From positions 75,669-139,668 of the forward strand of contig JAEZYD010000048.1 in the NCBI GenBank assembly GCA_023419375.1: DNA of 64,000 nucleotides, read 5' to 3'. This DNA comes from Pseudomonadota bacterium (GTDB taxonomy: Bacteria > Desulfobacterota > Desulfovibrionia > Desulfovibrionales > Desulfovibrionaceae). How positions within the stretch are numbered: position 1 is the first letter of the stretch; every line of letters begins with the position of its first letter. The notes beneath the pieces are model-generated. The model was not told the origin of the DNA. It ran no database searches and was given only the letters and a program-made list of their open reading frames with translations. Made by a program: the position numbers and the translations under genes. Positions 29,301 to 36,939 of the stretch are shown in pieces.

Positions 29301-30702
29301 GGCCTCTGCGCGCATTCGTATCCGCTCGCTGCTGGCGGTGAGCCGCACCAGAGCTGGAGACAGCACAGCAAGCGCAGTTTCCCACGCGCCGCCCGTGTTC
29401 AGCAAACGCGATGCGGCCACGCATACCATCCTTGTGCCGCAAATGGCCCCGCTGCACTTTCCGCTCATGACCCAGGCCATCGCGGGCAGCGGGCATACCA
29501 TCCAGTTGCTGCCCACGGTGAGCGCAGAAGCCGTGAACCTTGGGCAGGCCTATGTAAACAATGATGCCTGCTATCCGGCCATCGTGGCTATTGGTCAACT
29601 ATTGCAGGCCTTGCGCGATGGCGGGCTTGATCCACGCCGCACGGCCCTGCTGCTTTCGCAGACCTGCGGCCCCTGCCGAGCCAGCAATTATCCGGCCCTG
29701 CTGCGCAAGGCGCTTATGGAATATGGCTACGACCCTGTACCCGTGCTCACGCTCAATGCCTCGGGGTCAGAGAGCCAGCCCGGCCTGCGGCCAGACCGCG
29801 CCCTGCTCTGGCGTATGCTGCTCGGCATGCTTGTCGGCGACATGCTGCAAAGGGTTTCACTGTTTACAGGCACCTACGAATGCCACGCAGGGCAAACCGA
29901 AGACAGGGTGCAGCACTGGCTGCAAACCCTGATCCCGGTGGTGCGCAAGGGGGATGAAACCGCCCTGCGGCAACTGCTGCCCCGCCTTGTACAGGATTTT
30001 GCCTCCATCCGCACAGCGCTGGTCCCCAAGCCACGGGTGGCTGTTGTGGGCGAAATCCTGCTGACCTACCATGCAGACGCCAACAATCACATTGTCGAGC
30101 AGATCAGGCAGGAAGGCGGCGAACCGCTCTTGCCGGATTTTGCCAACTTCATGCTCTACTGCCTGCGCGATGCCGTGTACGACTGGCGTTATCAGGGCGG
30201 CAGCGCCTGGGCTGCTCTGGGCAATGCCCTTGTGATGCGCCGCATTGAAGGTGTGCGCCGCTACATGCGCGGCGCGCTCAACACCTCGCCCCTGAGCGCC
30301 CACGTCATGCCTGTGGCGCATATTGACGATCTGGCCCGGCTGGGCGAAAGCGTCATGTCCCTTGGCAACAGCGCTGGCGAGGGCTGGCTGCTGCCAGCAG
30401 AAATGCTGGAGTTTCTCGAACACGGCACAAACAACATACTCTGCCTGCAACCCTTTGGCTGCCTGCCGAACCACGTGGTGGGGCGCGGCGCGTTCAAGGC
30501 CGTACGCCGTCAGCGCTCCGAGGCCAACATCATGGCGCTGGATTACGACCCCGGCAGCAGCGAAGCCAATCAGCTCAACCGCATACGGCTTTTTATGGCT
30601 ATCGCCAGAGAGAAGGAAAAGGAAAGGGAAGAAGCCGCCCGGCATGCCCGGCACACCTATGCGGGCACAATGGGAAGCGACAGAGCTTACTGGCAGCAAT
30701 AA
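26356..30702 (+). CDS. Giant acyl-CoA dehydratase activase-like protein (two BadF/HgdC ATPase domains plus HgdB-like region)
   Basis: About 1448 residues. Two ASKHA ATPase domains of the 2-hydroxyglutaryl-CoA dehydratase activator family start with GLDIGSTTVK (near 9) and GLDLGSTTVK (near 332). Each has its cysteine motif (NESCAGGTGAFID and NEACSAGCGAFLE), which in HgdC binds a [4Fe-4S] cluster shared by a dimer. From about 680 comes a CoA-enzyme-activase/DUF2229-type region, then a C-terminal part resembling the dehydratase HgdB/D component (QTCGPCRASNYP near 1100). The family couples ATP hydrolysis to very low-potential electron transfer; the substrate is unknown. GTG at 26356 has GAGGA 8 nt upstream; TTG at 26350 is less likely. 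It is monocistronic. Confidence 0.85.
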   Translation: MSPPLFYLGLDIGSTTVKLALLNGDGSVAETRYSRHGTAVRATMAALLAEVSRLYPSATVRCAMTGSGALDLSNQLSIPFVQELLATARAISYAAPDTSVAVELGGEDAKLLYLGQDVELRMNESCAGGTGAFIDQMARLLSTDAGGLNDLAARHSTLYPIASRCGVFAKTDIVPLLNGGVPREDIAASIFQAVVEQTIGGLACGRPITGKVAFLGGPLHFLPELKNLFIQNLDLAEAHIAHLPHAQCTAAIGAARCAMSLEEHETNAEPLDLADLARRTSSLSHAPKVAAEKILPAMFADSAEYARFCQRHATANVLPSADIRQARGPLFLGLDLGSTTVKAVLVDNEQRILDSCYASNGGNPIQTLLPPLADMLERIPDGAWLAASGATGYGAHLAESALGVDTVLVETLAHFKAATRLVPEVSYVIDIGGQDMKCLKVDNGVISDVSLNEACSAGCGAFLESFAKGLGLSMQEFVDISLYAAHPADLGSRCTVFMNSRVTQAQKDGLQIADIAAGLCYSVVRNALDKVLRIKNVAELGEHVVVQGGSFLNDALLCAMERTLGRHVHRPAASGLMGAYGAALESLEKAECVSVHSSITAPLIRGLAMRTRSFRCRDCGNNCLLTETRFSHGSRHIAGNRCDRFSEARRGATVTAPNLVAWKNQRLFRYEPLPLESAPRGRLGIPRVLNVYAHYPFWFTLFTALGFRVEVSPPTSRALFAAGLSSVPSQSVCYPAKLAHGHVLALLESGIKSIFFPCIPREAQEFAEMCDSFSCPVACGYPQVVRENLPELKDAGAVMHAPFVNLTHTASLVRNLCREFNLPRGEVRSAVRAARHEQAHYLRELRAEAEHIYTETLRNKGVLVVLAGRPYHADPQVHHGLPDFIASLGAAVISEDAMPRSWTGHRMSFPLRARNQWTYAARLYRAGLWVSEADHGNTRVELVQLTSFGCGIDAITADQMRELMRAHGKLYTLIKMDEGNALASARIRIRSLLAVSRTRAGDSTASAVSHAPPVFSKRDAATHTILVPQMAPLHFPLMTQAIAGSGHTIQLLPTVSAEAVNLGQAYVNNDACYPAIVAIGQLLQALRDGGLDPRRTALLLSQTCGPCRASNYPALLRKALMEYGYDPVPVLTLNASGSESQPGLRPDRALLWRMLLGMLVGDMLQRVSLFTGTYECHAGQTEDRVQHWLQTLIPVVRKGDETALRQLLPRLVQDFASIRTALVPKPRVAVVGEILLTYHADANNHIVEQIRQEGGEPLLPDFANFMLYCLRDAVYDWRYQGGSAWAALGNALVMRRIEGVRRYMRGALNTSPLSAHVMPVAHIDDLARLGESVMSLGNSAGEGWLLPAEMLEFLEHGTNNILCLQPFGCLPNHVVGRGAFKAVRRQRSEANIMALDYDPGSSEANQLNRIRLFMAIAREKEKEREEAARHARHTYAGTMGSDRAYWQQ

Positions 30703-30707
30703 CCCGC

Positions 30708-30748
30708 AAAAAACCGCCCGCTGGAATTATTCCGGCGGGCGGTTTTAT
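30708..30748 (+). terminator. Terminator of the activase gene
   Basis: AAAACCGCCCGC pairs with GCGGGCGGTTTT around a 13-nt loop, immediately after the stop codon. It ends in a T-run on the + strand and could also act on the minus strand. Confidence 0.88.
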
Positions 30749-30834
30749 AGTATCTGCACAAAATCACATCATGCCCAGCAAATTATCTGAAGCATGAGGG
30801 AACAAAATACCTGCTCCAGCTACGCTGAAAAAGG

Positions 30835-31131
30835 TTATTCCTCGCGGGGGGGCAGTTCCCTGCCGCCTTCTTCAAGGCGTTGCAGGAACTTGTCGCGGCA
30901 CTCGTAGCTGCAGAAACGATGAACGGTTTCGCCGTCGCGCACGGAAATAGAGCCGTCAACGGCCACATACGCGCCGCATTCGGGGTCTTTTACCATCTCG
31001 CCAGCGGCAACCTTACGCTCCATTTCAGCAGCGCTTTCCTGCTTGCTTTCCTTCTGCTTCTTGTTCAGATCATTGGCAAAAAGGCGATACAGGGCGTAGC
31101 CCGCCAAAATCAGAATGAGCCACTTTACCAT
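30835..31131 (-). CDS. Small membrane-anchored metal-ribbon protein (TRASH/YHS-like)
   Basis: 98 residues: an N-terminal helix (VKWLILILAGYALYRLF), a charged linker, then a CysX-type metal ribbon DPECGAYV with HRFCSYECRDKF. The C-x-G plus FCSxxC arrangement resembles TRASH/YHS-like domains and the small PP0621-type family; zinc or another soft metal would be bound by C52, C74 and C78. The function is unknown. It stands between the activase and folK genes and is transcribed on the minus strand. Confidence 0.75.
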   Translation of the reverse strand: MVKWLILILAGYALYRLFANDLNKKQKESKQESAAEMERKVAAGEMVKDPECGAYVAVDGSISVRDGETVHRFCSYECRDKFLQRLEEGGRELPPREE

Positions 31132-31236
31132 TTGTTATGCTCCTTAATCCCGTGGCACGGGTCGCGTAAGGCTGGAGTGCAGCCCTTTCAGGCATATTAA
31201 AGCCGTGGAAGACAGTATCACAGAGGGCGGCACCAG

Positions 31237-31752
31237 TCACTGAAAAATTCTGTCCCCTTCCACGCGGCATACTGTGCGCGCCAGCCAATCCCTCACGGGC
31301 AGACCGTCTACAACGATCAGAGGCGCAATATCAAGCAATGGCCGCATGACAAAAGCCCGAACTGTCATCCGTGGATGCGGCACAAGGCAATGGGGATCTG
31401 TACTCCGCTCCTGCCCGAAAAGCAGCAGGTCAACATCAATCACGCGCGGCCCAAAACGAAGTACCGGATCAGGGCTGCGCACCCGCCCAAGCCTGGCCTC
31501 TATGTCCAGCAGCGCGTCCACAAGGCTGCAAGGCCGCCAGCTCTCACCGGGAAAAAGCTCAACCACCTGATTGAGGAACCATGGCTGTTCCGTGTATTCC
31601 TGTGGCTCTGTCCGGTAGACAGGGGATACTGCGCCAATGCCCATTTCCGGCAGTGTTGCCAGGGCGTCCAGCGCTGCTGCAAGTTTTTCTGCCGCGTCAT
31701 CGCAGTTTGAGCCGAGGCTCACATAGGCCCGCAGTGTTGTTTGTTCTGCCAT
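31237..31752 (-). CDS. folK: 2-amino-4-hydroxy-6-hydroxymethyldihydropteridine pyrophosphokinase
   Basis: This 171-residue enzyme of folate synthesis transfers pyrophosphate from ATP to the pterin. YVSLGSNCDD, AVSPVYRTEP, the signature GPRVIDVDLLLFG and VPHPRMTVRAFVMRPL are all present. ATG at 31752 is preceded by AAGGAAA; the open frame continues over 500 bp further upstream, but that part overlaps xerD on the other strand and shows no family features. It diverges from xerD. Confidence 0.93.
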   Translation of the reverse strand: MAEQTTLRAYVSLGSNCDDAAEKLAAALDALATLPEMGIGAVSPVYRTEPQEYTEQPWFLNQVVELFPGESWRPCSLVDALLDIEARLGRVRSPDPVLRFGPRVIDVDLLLFGQERSTDPHCLVPHPRMTVRAFVMRPLLDIAPLIVVDGLPVRDWLARTVCRVEGDRIFQ

Positions 31753-31907
31753 CAGGTTTCCTTCAAATAGGTTCAGCCCGCATTTTAGCAAGGTTTGCAG
31801 CATATCTTTTTTCGCGGAAAGGATAAAGCCCACCGCATGCGACGCATCCGGGCGGTTTTGATTGCAAAAGGCTTGCTCCGTTGCGGTAAGGCGGCTAGCA
31901 TGGACAC

Positions 31908-32837
31908 ATGGCACATCCACGCACCAAAGCCCCTGCCCTGGCAACGCTTTTACCCCTGTGGCGGGATTTTTTGCTGGCCCAGCGCGGCCTTTCGCCCAAT
32001 ACGGTTGAAGCCTACGGGCAGGATCTTGAGAGTTTTTTTCTGTACCGGCAGGAGCTGGCCCAGGGCGCGGCGGAAGAATCCCTGCCCGACCCCGATGAAC
32101 AGGAAATTTTTCTGTACCTTGCCTGGCTACGCGCGCGGCAAAATACAGGGCGTACCCTTGCTCGGCGTCTTTCCGCCCTGCGGGCATTTTTTGCCTTTGC
32201 CGTTGATGAAGGCAGATTACGCAAAAATCCCGCTGAATTGCTGGAAAACCCCAAGTTGCCCCAGCACCTGCCCGAGGTGCTGACAAGGGATGAGGTGGAA
32301 TCCCTGCTTGCCCAGCCAGACCTGCGCGACAAAAGCGGCAAACGCGACCGTTGCATGCTTGAGCTTCTGTACGCAGCAGGCCTGCGTGTTTCCGAGCTGT
32401 GCACCATGTGCGTGCCGGATCTTGACCTGCAACGCGGCCTTGTGCGCGTTTTTGGCAAGGGTTCCAAAGAAAGGCTGGTGCCCCTGCACGACCTGATGCA
32501 GCAAATGCTGGCAGACTATATCAGCGCATGCAGGCCCCTTTTTACGCCCACAGGCAACCAGCTTTTCGTCAACCGATCGGGCCGTGCCCTGACGCGCCAG
32601 TACGTATGGAAGATGGTTAAAAAATACGCGCTTGAGGCTGGTATCCGCCGCGCCATTTCGCCGCATACGTTCAGGCATTCCTTTGCCACGCACCTGCTGG
32701 AGGGCGGCGCAGACCTGCGCGCTGTGCAGATGCTGCTTGGCCATGCCGACATAAGCGCCACAGAAATTTACACCCATGTGCAGGCCGAGCGCCTGCGCGG
32801 CATACACCATCAATTCCACCCCCGGAGCCGCCAGTGA
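31908..32837 (+). CDS. xerD: Site-specific tyrosine recombinase XerD
   Basis: This 309-residue recombinase resolves chromosome dimers at dif together with a XerC partner and FtsK. The SAM-like N-terminal domain (SPNTVEAYGQDLESFF) is followed by the catalytic domain with R (AAGLRVSEL), K (FGKGSKER), H-x-x-R (SPHTFRHSFATHL), H (LLGHADIS) and the nucleophile Y (EIYTHV). The ERLRGIHHQFHPR tail is typical of XerD rather than XerC. It overlaps the next gene by 4 nt, so the two are co-translated. No dif-like site was found nearby, and it looks like the housekeeping enzyme rather than an integrase. Confidence 0.9.
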   Translation: MAHPRTKAPALATLLPLWRDFLLAQRGLSPNTVEAYGQDLESFFLYRQELAQGAAEESLPDPDEQEIFLYLAWLRARQNTGRTLARRLSALRAFFAFAVDEGRLRKNPAELLENPKLPQHLPEVLTRDEVESLLAQPDLRDKSGKRDRCMLELLYAAGLRVSELCTMCVPDLDLQRGLVRVFGKGSKERLVPLHDLMQQMLADYISACRPLFTPTGNQLFVNRSGRALTRQYVWKMVKKYALEAGIRRAISPHTFRHSFATHLLEGGADLRAVQMLLGHADISATEIYTHVQAERLRGIHHQFHPRSRQ

Positions 32838-35668
32838 TCCCTGCGCCGGAAACGACCCCACAGGCGGCATCCGCCCCAACCGCAACGGATCAGACTGCCC
32901 CCGTACAGGCGGCGTCCACTTCTGCGCCTTCTGCGGCGCAGCATACAGGCGGAACAACGCTCATCACCTGCCACGCCAATGCAGATTTTGACGCCTTTGC
33001 AGCCATGCTGGCGGCCCGATTTCTTTACACCCCGCACGTGCTGCTCTTTCCCGGCACGCAGGAGCGCGGCCTGCAAAAACTCATTGCCGGGCTGGATACG
33101 GCGGCGCTGGGCATTGTGGAAACTCCGGCCATCCAGTGGGAGTCCATAACCCGCCTTGTGGTTGTGGATACCCGTCAGCGTGGCCGCATAAGCCATGTGG
33201 CCCAATTGCTCGACCGTGATGACGTGATTGTGGAGCTGTGGGATCATCACCCGGATTCCACGGACGATATCACAAGCCCGCACACGTACATGGCGCATAT
33301 CGGCTCTGTCACAAGCCTCATTGTGCAGGCCATTTCGGAGCGGGGCCTCAGCCTCGGCGCGGACGATGCCACCCTGCTGGGCCTTGGCATTTATGGCGAT
33401 ACTGGTTCCTTCACCTATTCTTCAACCACGCAGGCCGATTTTATGGCGGCTGCATGGCTGCTCGGCCAGGGCATGGATGTGAACCGCATCGACGCTCTGG
33501 CGGCCCACGAGCTCACGAGCCTGCACATTCAGGCCCTGAACAGCCTGCTGGAATCCACCCAGACATACAACATCAACAATGTTCAGGTAACACTTTCAGA
33601 AGCGGCCATGGAGCATTATCTGGGTGATTTTGCCTATCTGGCCCACCGCCTCATGGAGATGGAGAAATTCCCGGTGCTGTTTGCCATCGGGCTTATGGAC
33701 GACCGCATTCAGGTGGTGGCACGCAGCCGCAACGAGGCCATCAACGTGGGCGACATCTGCGCGGCGCTTGGCGGCGGCGGGCATGCCTACGCGGCTTCGG
33801 CCTCCGTGCGCTCCATGACGGTGCATGAAGTACGCGATGTGATTCTGCGCCACCTCTACGCCCAGGCCTACCCCGATAAAACAGCGCGCGAGTACATGTC
33901 TTCGCCCGCCGTGGGCATTGAGTCCACCGCCACCATTCATGAGGCGGATGAACTCATGCTCCACTTCGGCCTCAAGGCCGTGCCGGTCTTCATGCCAGAT
34001 ACCCGCCAGTGCATCGGCCTGCTGGATGCCCTCACGGCCTCGCGGGCCAGCGCCCACGGCCTTGGCGCATCTTCGGTAGAAGACTACATGACCCGCAGAA
34101 TCACCACCCTGACGCCAGATGCAACGCTCAAGGATCTGACCACCACCATCGTGGGGGGCCGCCAGCGCCTTGTGCCCATAGTGGAAGACGATAAGGTTAT
34201 CGGCGTGGTCACGCGCACCGACCTTATCAATGTTTTTGCGCAGGAGCCGGGCCATATGCCCGAGCCGCGCACCACTGGCGGCAAGGAGCGCAACCTTGGC
34301 AAGCTCATACAAGACAGACTGCCCCTTGCCAGCCGCAACATGCTGCACCTTGCGGGCAGGTTGGGCAGGGAACTCGGCCTGCCGGTCTACGCCGTGGGCG
34401 GCTTTGTGCGCGATCTTCTGCTCCAGCGCCCCAACCAGGATATTGATCTGGTGGTGGAGGGCAACGGCATAGCCCTTGCGCGGGCGCTGGCAAAAGAGCT
34501 CAACGGACGGGTGCGCGAACACCAGAAATTCCTCACCTCTGTGGTCATTTACACCGATGCCGCAGGGGCAGAAGCCCGCATCGACGTAGCCACGGCGCGC
34601 CTTGAATACTATGAATACCCAGCGGCCCTGCCCACGGTTGAGCTTTCGTCCATCAAGATGGATCTGTTCCGCCGCGATTTTTCCATCAACGCTTTGGCTG
34701 TGCGGCTTGATTGCGAGCCGTTCGGCCAGCTGGTGGATTTTTTCGGCGGTCAGCGCGACATCAAGGAGCGCGTCATCAGGGTGCTGCATACCCTGAGTTT
34801 TGTGGAAGACCCCACCCGCTGCCTGCGGGCCGTACGCTTTGAACAGCGCTATAACTTCCACATCGGGGCGGGTACGGAAAAGCTCATCAAGAACGCCCTC
34901 AAGCTCAAGCTTATGGACAAGCTTTCGGGCTTTCGGCTGTTCCACGAATTCCAGCATATCTGCGATGAGGAAGACCCTTCGGCCTGCATTGCGCGTCTTG
35001 ATCAGCTCGGCGTGCTCGAGGCGGTTTCTCCCCTGCTGTCGCTCAATCCCACGCGCAAAAACCTGCTGCTGCGGCTTCAGGAAACGCTCACGTGGTACAG
35101 GCTCTTGTATTTTGAAGAAGCGGCTCAACCCTGGCTGGCCTTCTTTCTGGCCCTCAACCACAACATGAGCTATGCCGATACGGCAAATCACTATCAGCGC
35201 ATGGGCCTGCCCGAACCACGACGGGCCGACATTTTGCGCCAGCGCGAGCACATGCGCGTGGTGCGCGGCAAGCTGGAACCGTGGCAAAAAGACCATGAGG
35301 CAGGCAAGGAGAGCATCAGCGCCCTGTGCGCCCTGCTGCGGCCCCTTTCGCTCGAATGCCTGCTCTACCTCATGGCCGACACAAGCGATGCCGCCCTGCA
35401 AAAAAACCTTTCGCGCTACATTACCCAGTGGCGCAAAGAGAAAACGGATGTGAGCGGCGAAGACCTGCGCATCATGGGGCTGGAACCCGGCCCCGCCTTT
35501 GGGCGCATTCTGGACGCCGTGCTTGCTGCCAAGCTTGACGGCACCGCCGCAACGCCAGAGCAACAGATGGATCTGGCGCGCAGCCTCGTGTGCAGTATCG
35601 GCGCAAAATCCGGCAAGGGGAATGAAGAACAAACCAGTCGGAATTCTTCACTTGCCCAGCGTTTATAA
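32834..35668 (+). CDS. DHH phosphoesterase - CBS pair - tRNA nucleotidyltransferase/poly(A) polymerase fusion
   Basis: 944 residues in three modules. A DHH/DHHA1 phosphoesterase (about 40-345) shows TCHANADFDAF, DHHPDS (near 137) and GGGGHA (near 314). Two CBS domains follow (about 350-475). A class II nucleotidyltransferase (about 505-930) has YAVGGFVRDLLL (near 518), the DIDLVV catalytic aspartates and INALAVRL. Such fusions are known in some deltaproteobacteria and deep-branching bacteria, where the polymerase part may add the A (or CCA) of tRNA 3' ends. The DHH part could trim or degrade short RNA, and the CBS pair could sense adenylates; both are inference. It starts with GTG in a 4-nt overlap with xerD. 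Confidence 0.88.
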   Translation: MIPAPETTPQAASAPTATDQTAPVQAASTSAPSAAQHTGGTTLITCHANADFDAFAAMLAARFLYTPHVLLFPGTQERGLQKLIAGLDTAALGIVETPAIQWESITRLVVVDTRQRGRISHVAQLLDRDDVIVELWDHHPDSTDDITSPHTYMAHIGSVTSLIVQAISERGLSLGADDATLLGLGIYGDTGSFTYSSTTQADFMAAAWLLGQGMDVNRIDALAAHELTSLHIQALNSLLESTQTYNINNVQVTLSEAAMEHYLGDFAYLAHRLMEMEKFPVLFAIGLMDDRIQVVARSRNEAINVGDICAALGGGGHAYAASASVRSMTVHEVRDVILRHLYAQAYPDKTAREYMSSPAVGIESTATIHEADELMLHFGLKAVPVFMPDTRQCIGLLDALTASRASAHGLGASSVEDYMTRRITTLTPDATLKDLTTTIVGGRQRLVPIVEDDKVIGVVTRTDLINVFAQEPGHMPEPRTTGGKERNLGKLIQDRLPLASRNMLHLAGRLGRELGLPVYAVGGFVRDLLLQRPNQDIDLVVEGNGIALARALAKELNGRVREHQKFLTSVVIYTDAAGAEARIDVATARLEYYEYPAALPTVELSSIKMDLFRRDFSINALAVRLDCEPFGQLVDFFGGQRDIKERVIRVLHTLSFVEDPTRCLRAVRFEQRYNFHIGAGTEKLIKNALKLKLMDKLSGFRLFHEFQHICDEEDPSACIARLDQLGVLEAVSPLLSLNPTRKNLLLRLQETLTWYRLLYFEEAAQPWLAFFLALNHNMSYADTANHYQRMGLPEPRRADILRQREHMRVVRGKLEPWQKDHEAGKESISALCALLRPLSLECLLYLMADTSDAALQKNLSRYITQWRKEKTDVSGEDLRIMGLEPGPAFGRILDAVLAAKLDGTAATPEQQMDLARSLVCSIGAKSGKGNEEQTSRNSSLAQRL

Positions 35669-35688
35669 GAGGTGTATAGAAACCAACT

Positions 35689-36231
35689 ATGAAACAACTA
35701 TGGGCTCCATGGCGCATTGAGTACATTCTTGGCCCCAAGCCAGACTCCTGCGTGTTCTGCCTCCCCGATCATACGGCGGATGACGAGCAGCGCCTGGTAT
35801 TGCACAGAGGCCGTATGGCCTTTGTCATCATGAACAAGTTCCCGTATAACAACGGGCATATCATGGTGTGCCCATATCGGCACGTTATGCTGCTGGCTGA
35901 CCTCAAGCCGGAAGAAACCCATGAAATCATGGATCTTTTACAGCTGTGCACTGTAATCTTAAAGCAGCACTTTAACTGTGAAGGCATCAATATCGGCCTG
36001 AACCAGGGGCAGGCAGCGGGCGCGGGCATTCGCGAACATCTGCATTTTCACCTGGTGCCGCGCTGGACGGGCGACTCTTCATTCATGGCAGTGTTTGACG
36101 AAGTGCGCACCATGCCCGAACACCTGAGCCGCACCTATGCGGCACTGAAACCGTATTTCACGAATGGCGCGGCCAATGGCAAGCAAGACCGCGCCGCTTC
36201 CACGCCCGGGCAGGAAGGTTGCGGCTCGTAA
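35689..36231 (+). CDS. HIT-family nucleotide hydrolase/phosphorylase
   Basis: This 180-residue cytoplasmic protein has the histidine triad HLHFHLVPRW (near 116-122). CVFC near the N-terminus and NNGHIMVCPYRHV place it in the AP4A-hydrolase/phosphorylase-like HIT branch. The opening MKQLWAPWRIEYI is typical of that branch. It would act on dinucleoside polyphosphates or nucleoside phosphoramidates. It follows the polymerase fusion by 20 bp in the same direction and may be in the same transcript. The C-terminal 20 residues are low-complexity. Confidence 0.88.
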   Translation: MKQLWAPWRIEYILGPKPDSCVFCLPDHTADDEQRLVLHRGRMAFVIMNKFPYNNGHIMVCPYRHVMLLADLKPEETHEIMDLLQLCTVILKQHFNCEGINIGLNQGQAAGAGIREHLHFHLVPRWTGDSSFMAVFDEVRTMPEHLSRTYAALKPYFTNGAANGKQDRAASTPGQEGCGS

Positions 36232-36388
36232 GGGCTGCATGACCTTGTGGCGGGGATTGTCTTTTTCGCAGGGGGCGACAAAGACCGGCTGGAGAGCGCG
36301 ATGCTGTGCCCTCTTGGGCGATGCGGCATTCTCAAAAAGCCCGTGAAGTTTTTTTGAGATAGCTTTATTTAGCCTGAGGAGTATGTCT

Positions 36389-36829
36389 ATGCGGTATATC
36401 AAAGTATTTTTGCTCGCCATTCTCTTTTTTCTCGCCCTTGTGTTCTTTTTTCAGAACCAGGGCGCGCTCTCCCAGAGCATGGTGCTCACGCTCAACCTGT
36501 TCTTTATTCCCGCCATGTCTTCCATCGCCCTGCCCTTCTATTTTCTGGTCATCGCGGCCTTCGCCTGTGGCGCCTTGATGACTCTGGGCTTTCTGGTGTG
36601 GGACAAGGTCAACCTGACCGCCCGCCTGATGAAGCAGAAATGGCAGATCAGCAGCCTTGAGCGCGAACTGGAAAAGACCAAGAAAAAGCTTGGCGCAGAC
36701 ACAGCCCGCGCGCAGTTCTTGAGCAAGAACGGCAAGGCCGACGCCCAGCCCGCGCCTGCGGCCCCCGTTGCCGCACCTGCTGCTGCCGCCGAAGAATCGC
36801 TGGTTCCGGATCCTGACAAGCAGCACTAG
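36389..36829 (+). CDS. LapA-like (DUF1049) inner-membrane protein
   Basis: About 146 residues. Two hydrophobic helices (KVFLLAILFFLALVFFF, with FQNQG after it, and FYFLVIAAFACGALMTLGF) are followed by a coiled coil and an Ala/Pro-rich tail. FQNQ after helix 1 and the second helix match lipopolysaccharide assembly protein A domain proteins. ATG at 36389 has GAGGAG 7 nt upstream; ATG 36383 is only 1 nt from that site. Function in the envelope is inferred. It precedes mutS by 110 bp. Confidence 0.75.
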   Translation: MRYIKVFLLAILFFLALVFFFQNQGALSQSMVLTLNLFFIPAMSSIALPFYFLVIAAFACGALMTLGFLVWDKVNLTARLMKQKWQISSLERELEKTKKKLGADTARAQFLSKNGKADAQPAPAAPVAAPAAAAEESLVPDPDKQH

Positions 36830-36939
36830 ACGTTTCGCAATCCGCTTTGTGGCGCTGTTCGGCTGAGGGTCTGGGCAGCGCCATAATTTTTTTATGGCTG
36901 CGGTAAGCCGCAACTGTCACCGTCACCCCAAGAATTACT

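Noticed and set aside
31753..32286. Long upstream extension of folK on the minus strand
   Set aside because: Overlaps the xerD coding region, shows no FolK conservation, and a good ribosome site precedes ATG 31752.
31908..32837. XerD-like gene as an integrase of a mobile element
   Set aside because: Sequence features are those of chromosomal XerD, there are no flanking repeats or mobile genes, and it is co-translated with an RNA-processing gene.
33596..35632. 678-codon open frame opposite the nucleotidyltransferase fusion
   Set aside because: Antisense to conserved DHH, CBS and polymerase motifs; no independent evidence.
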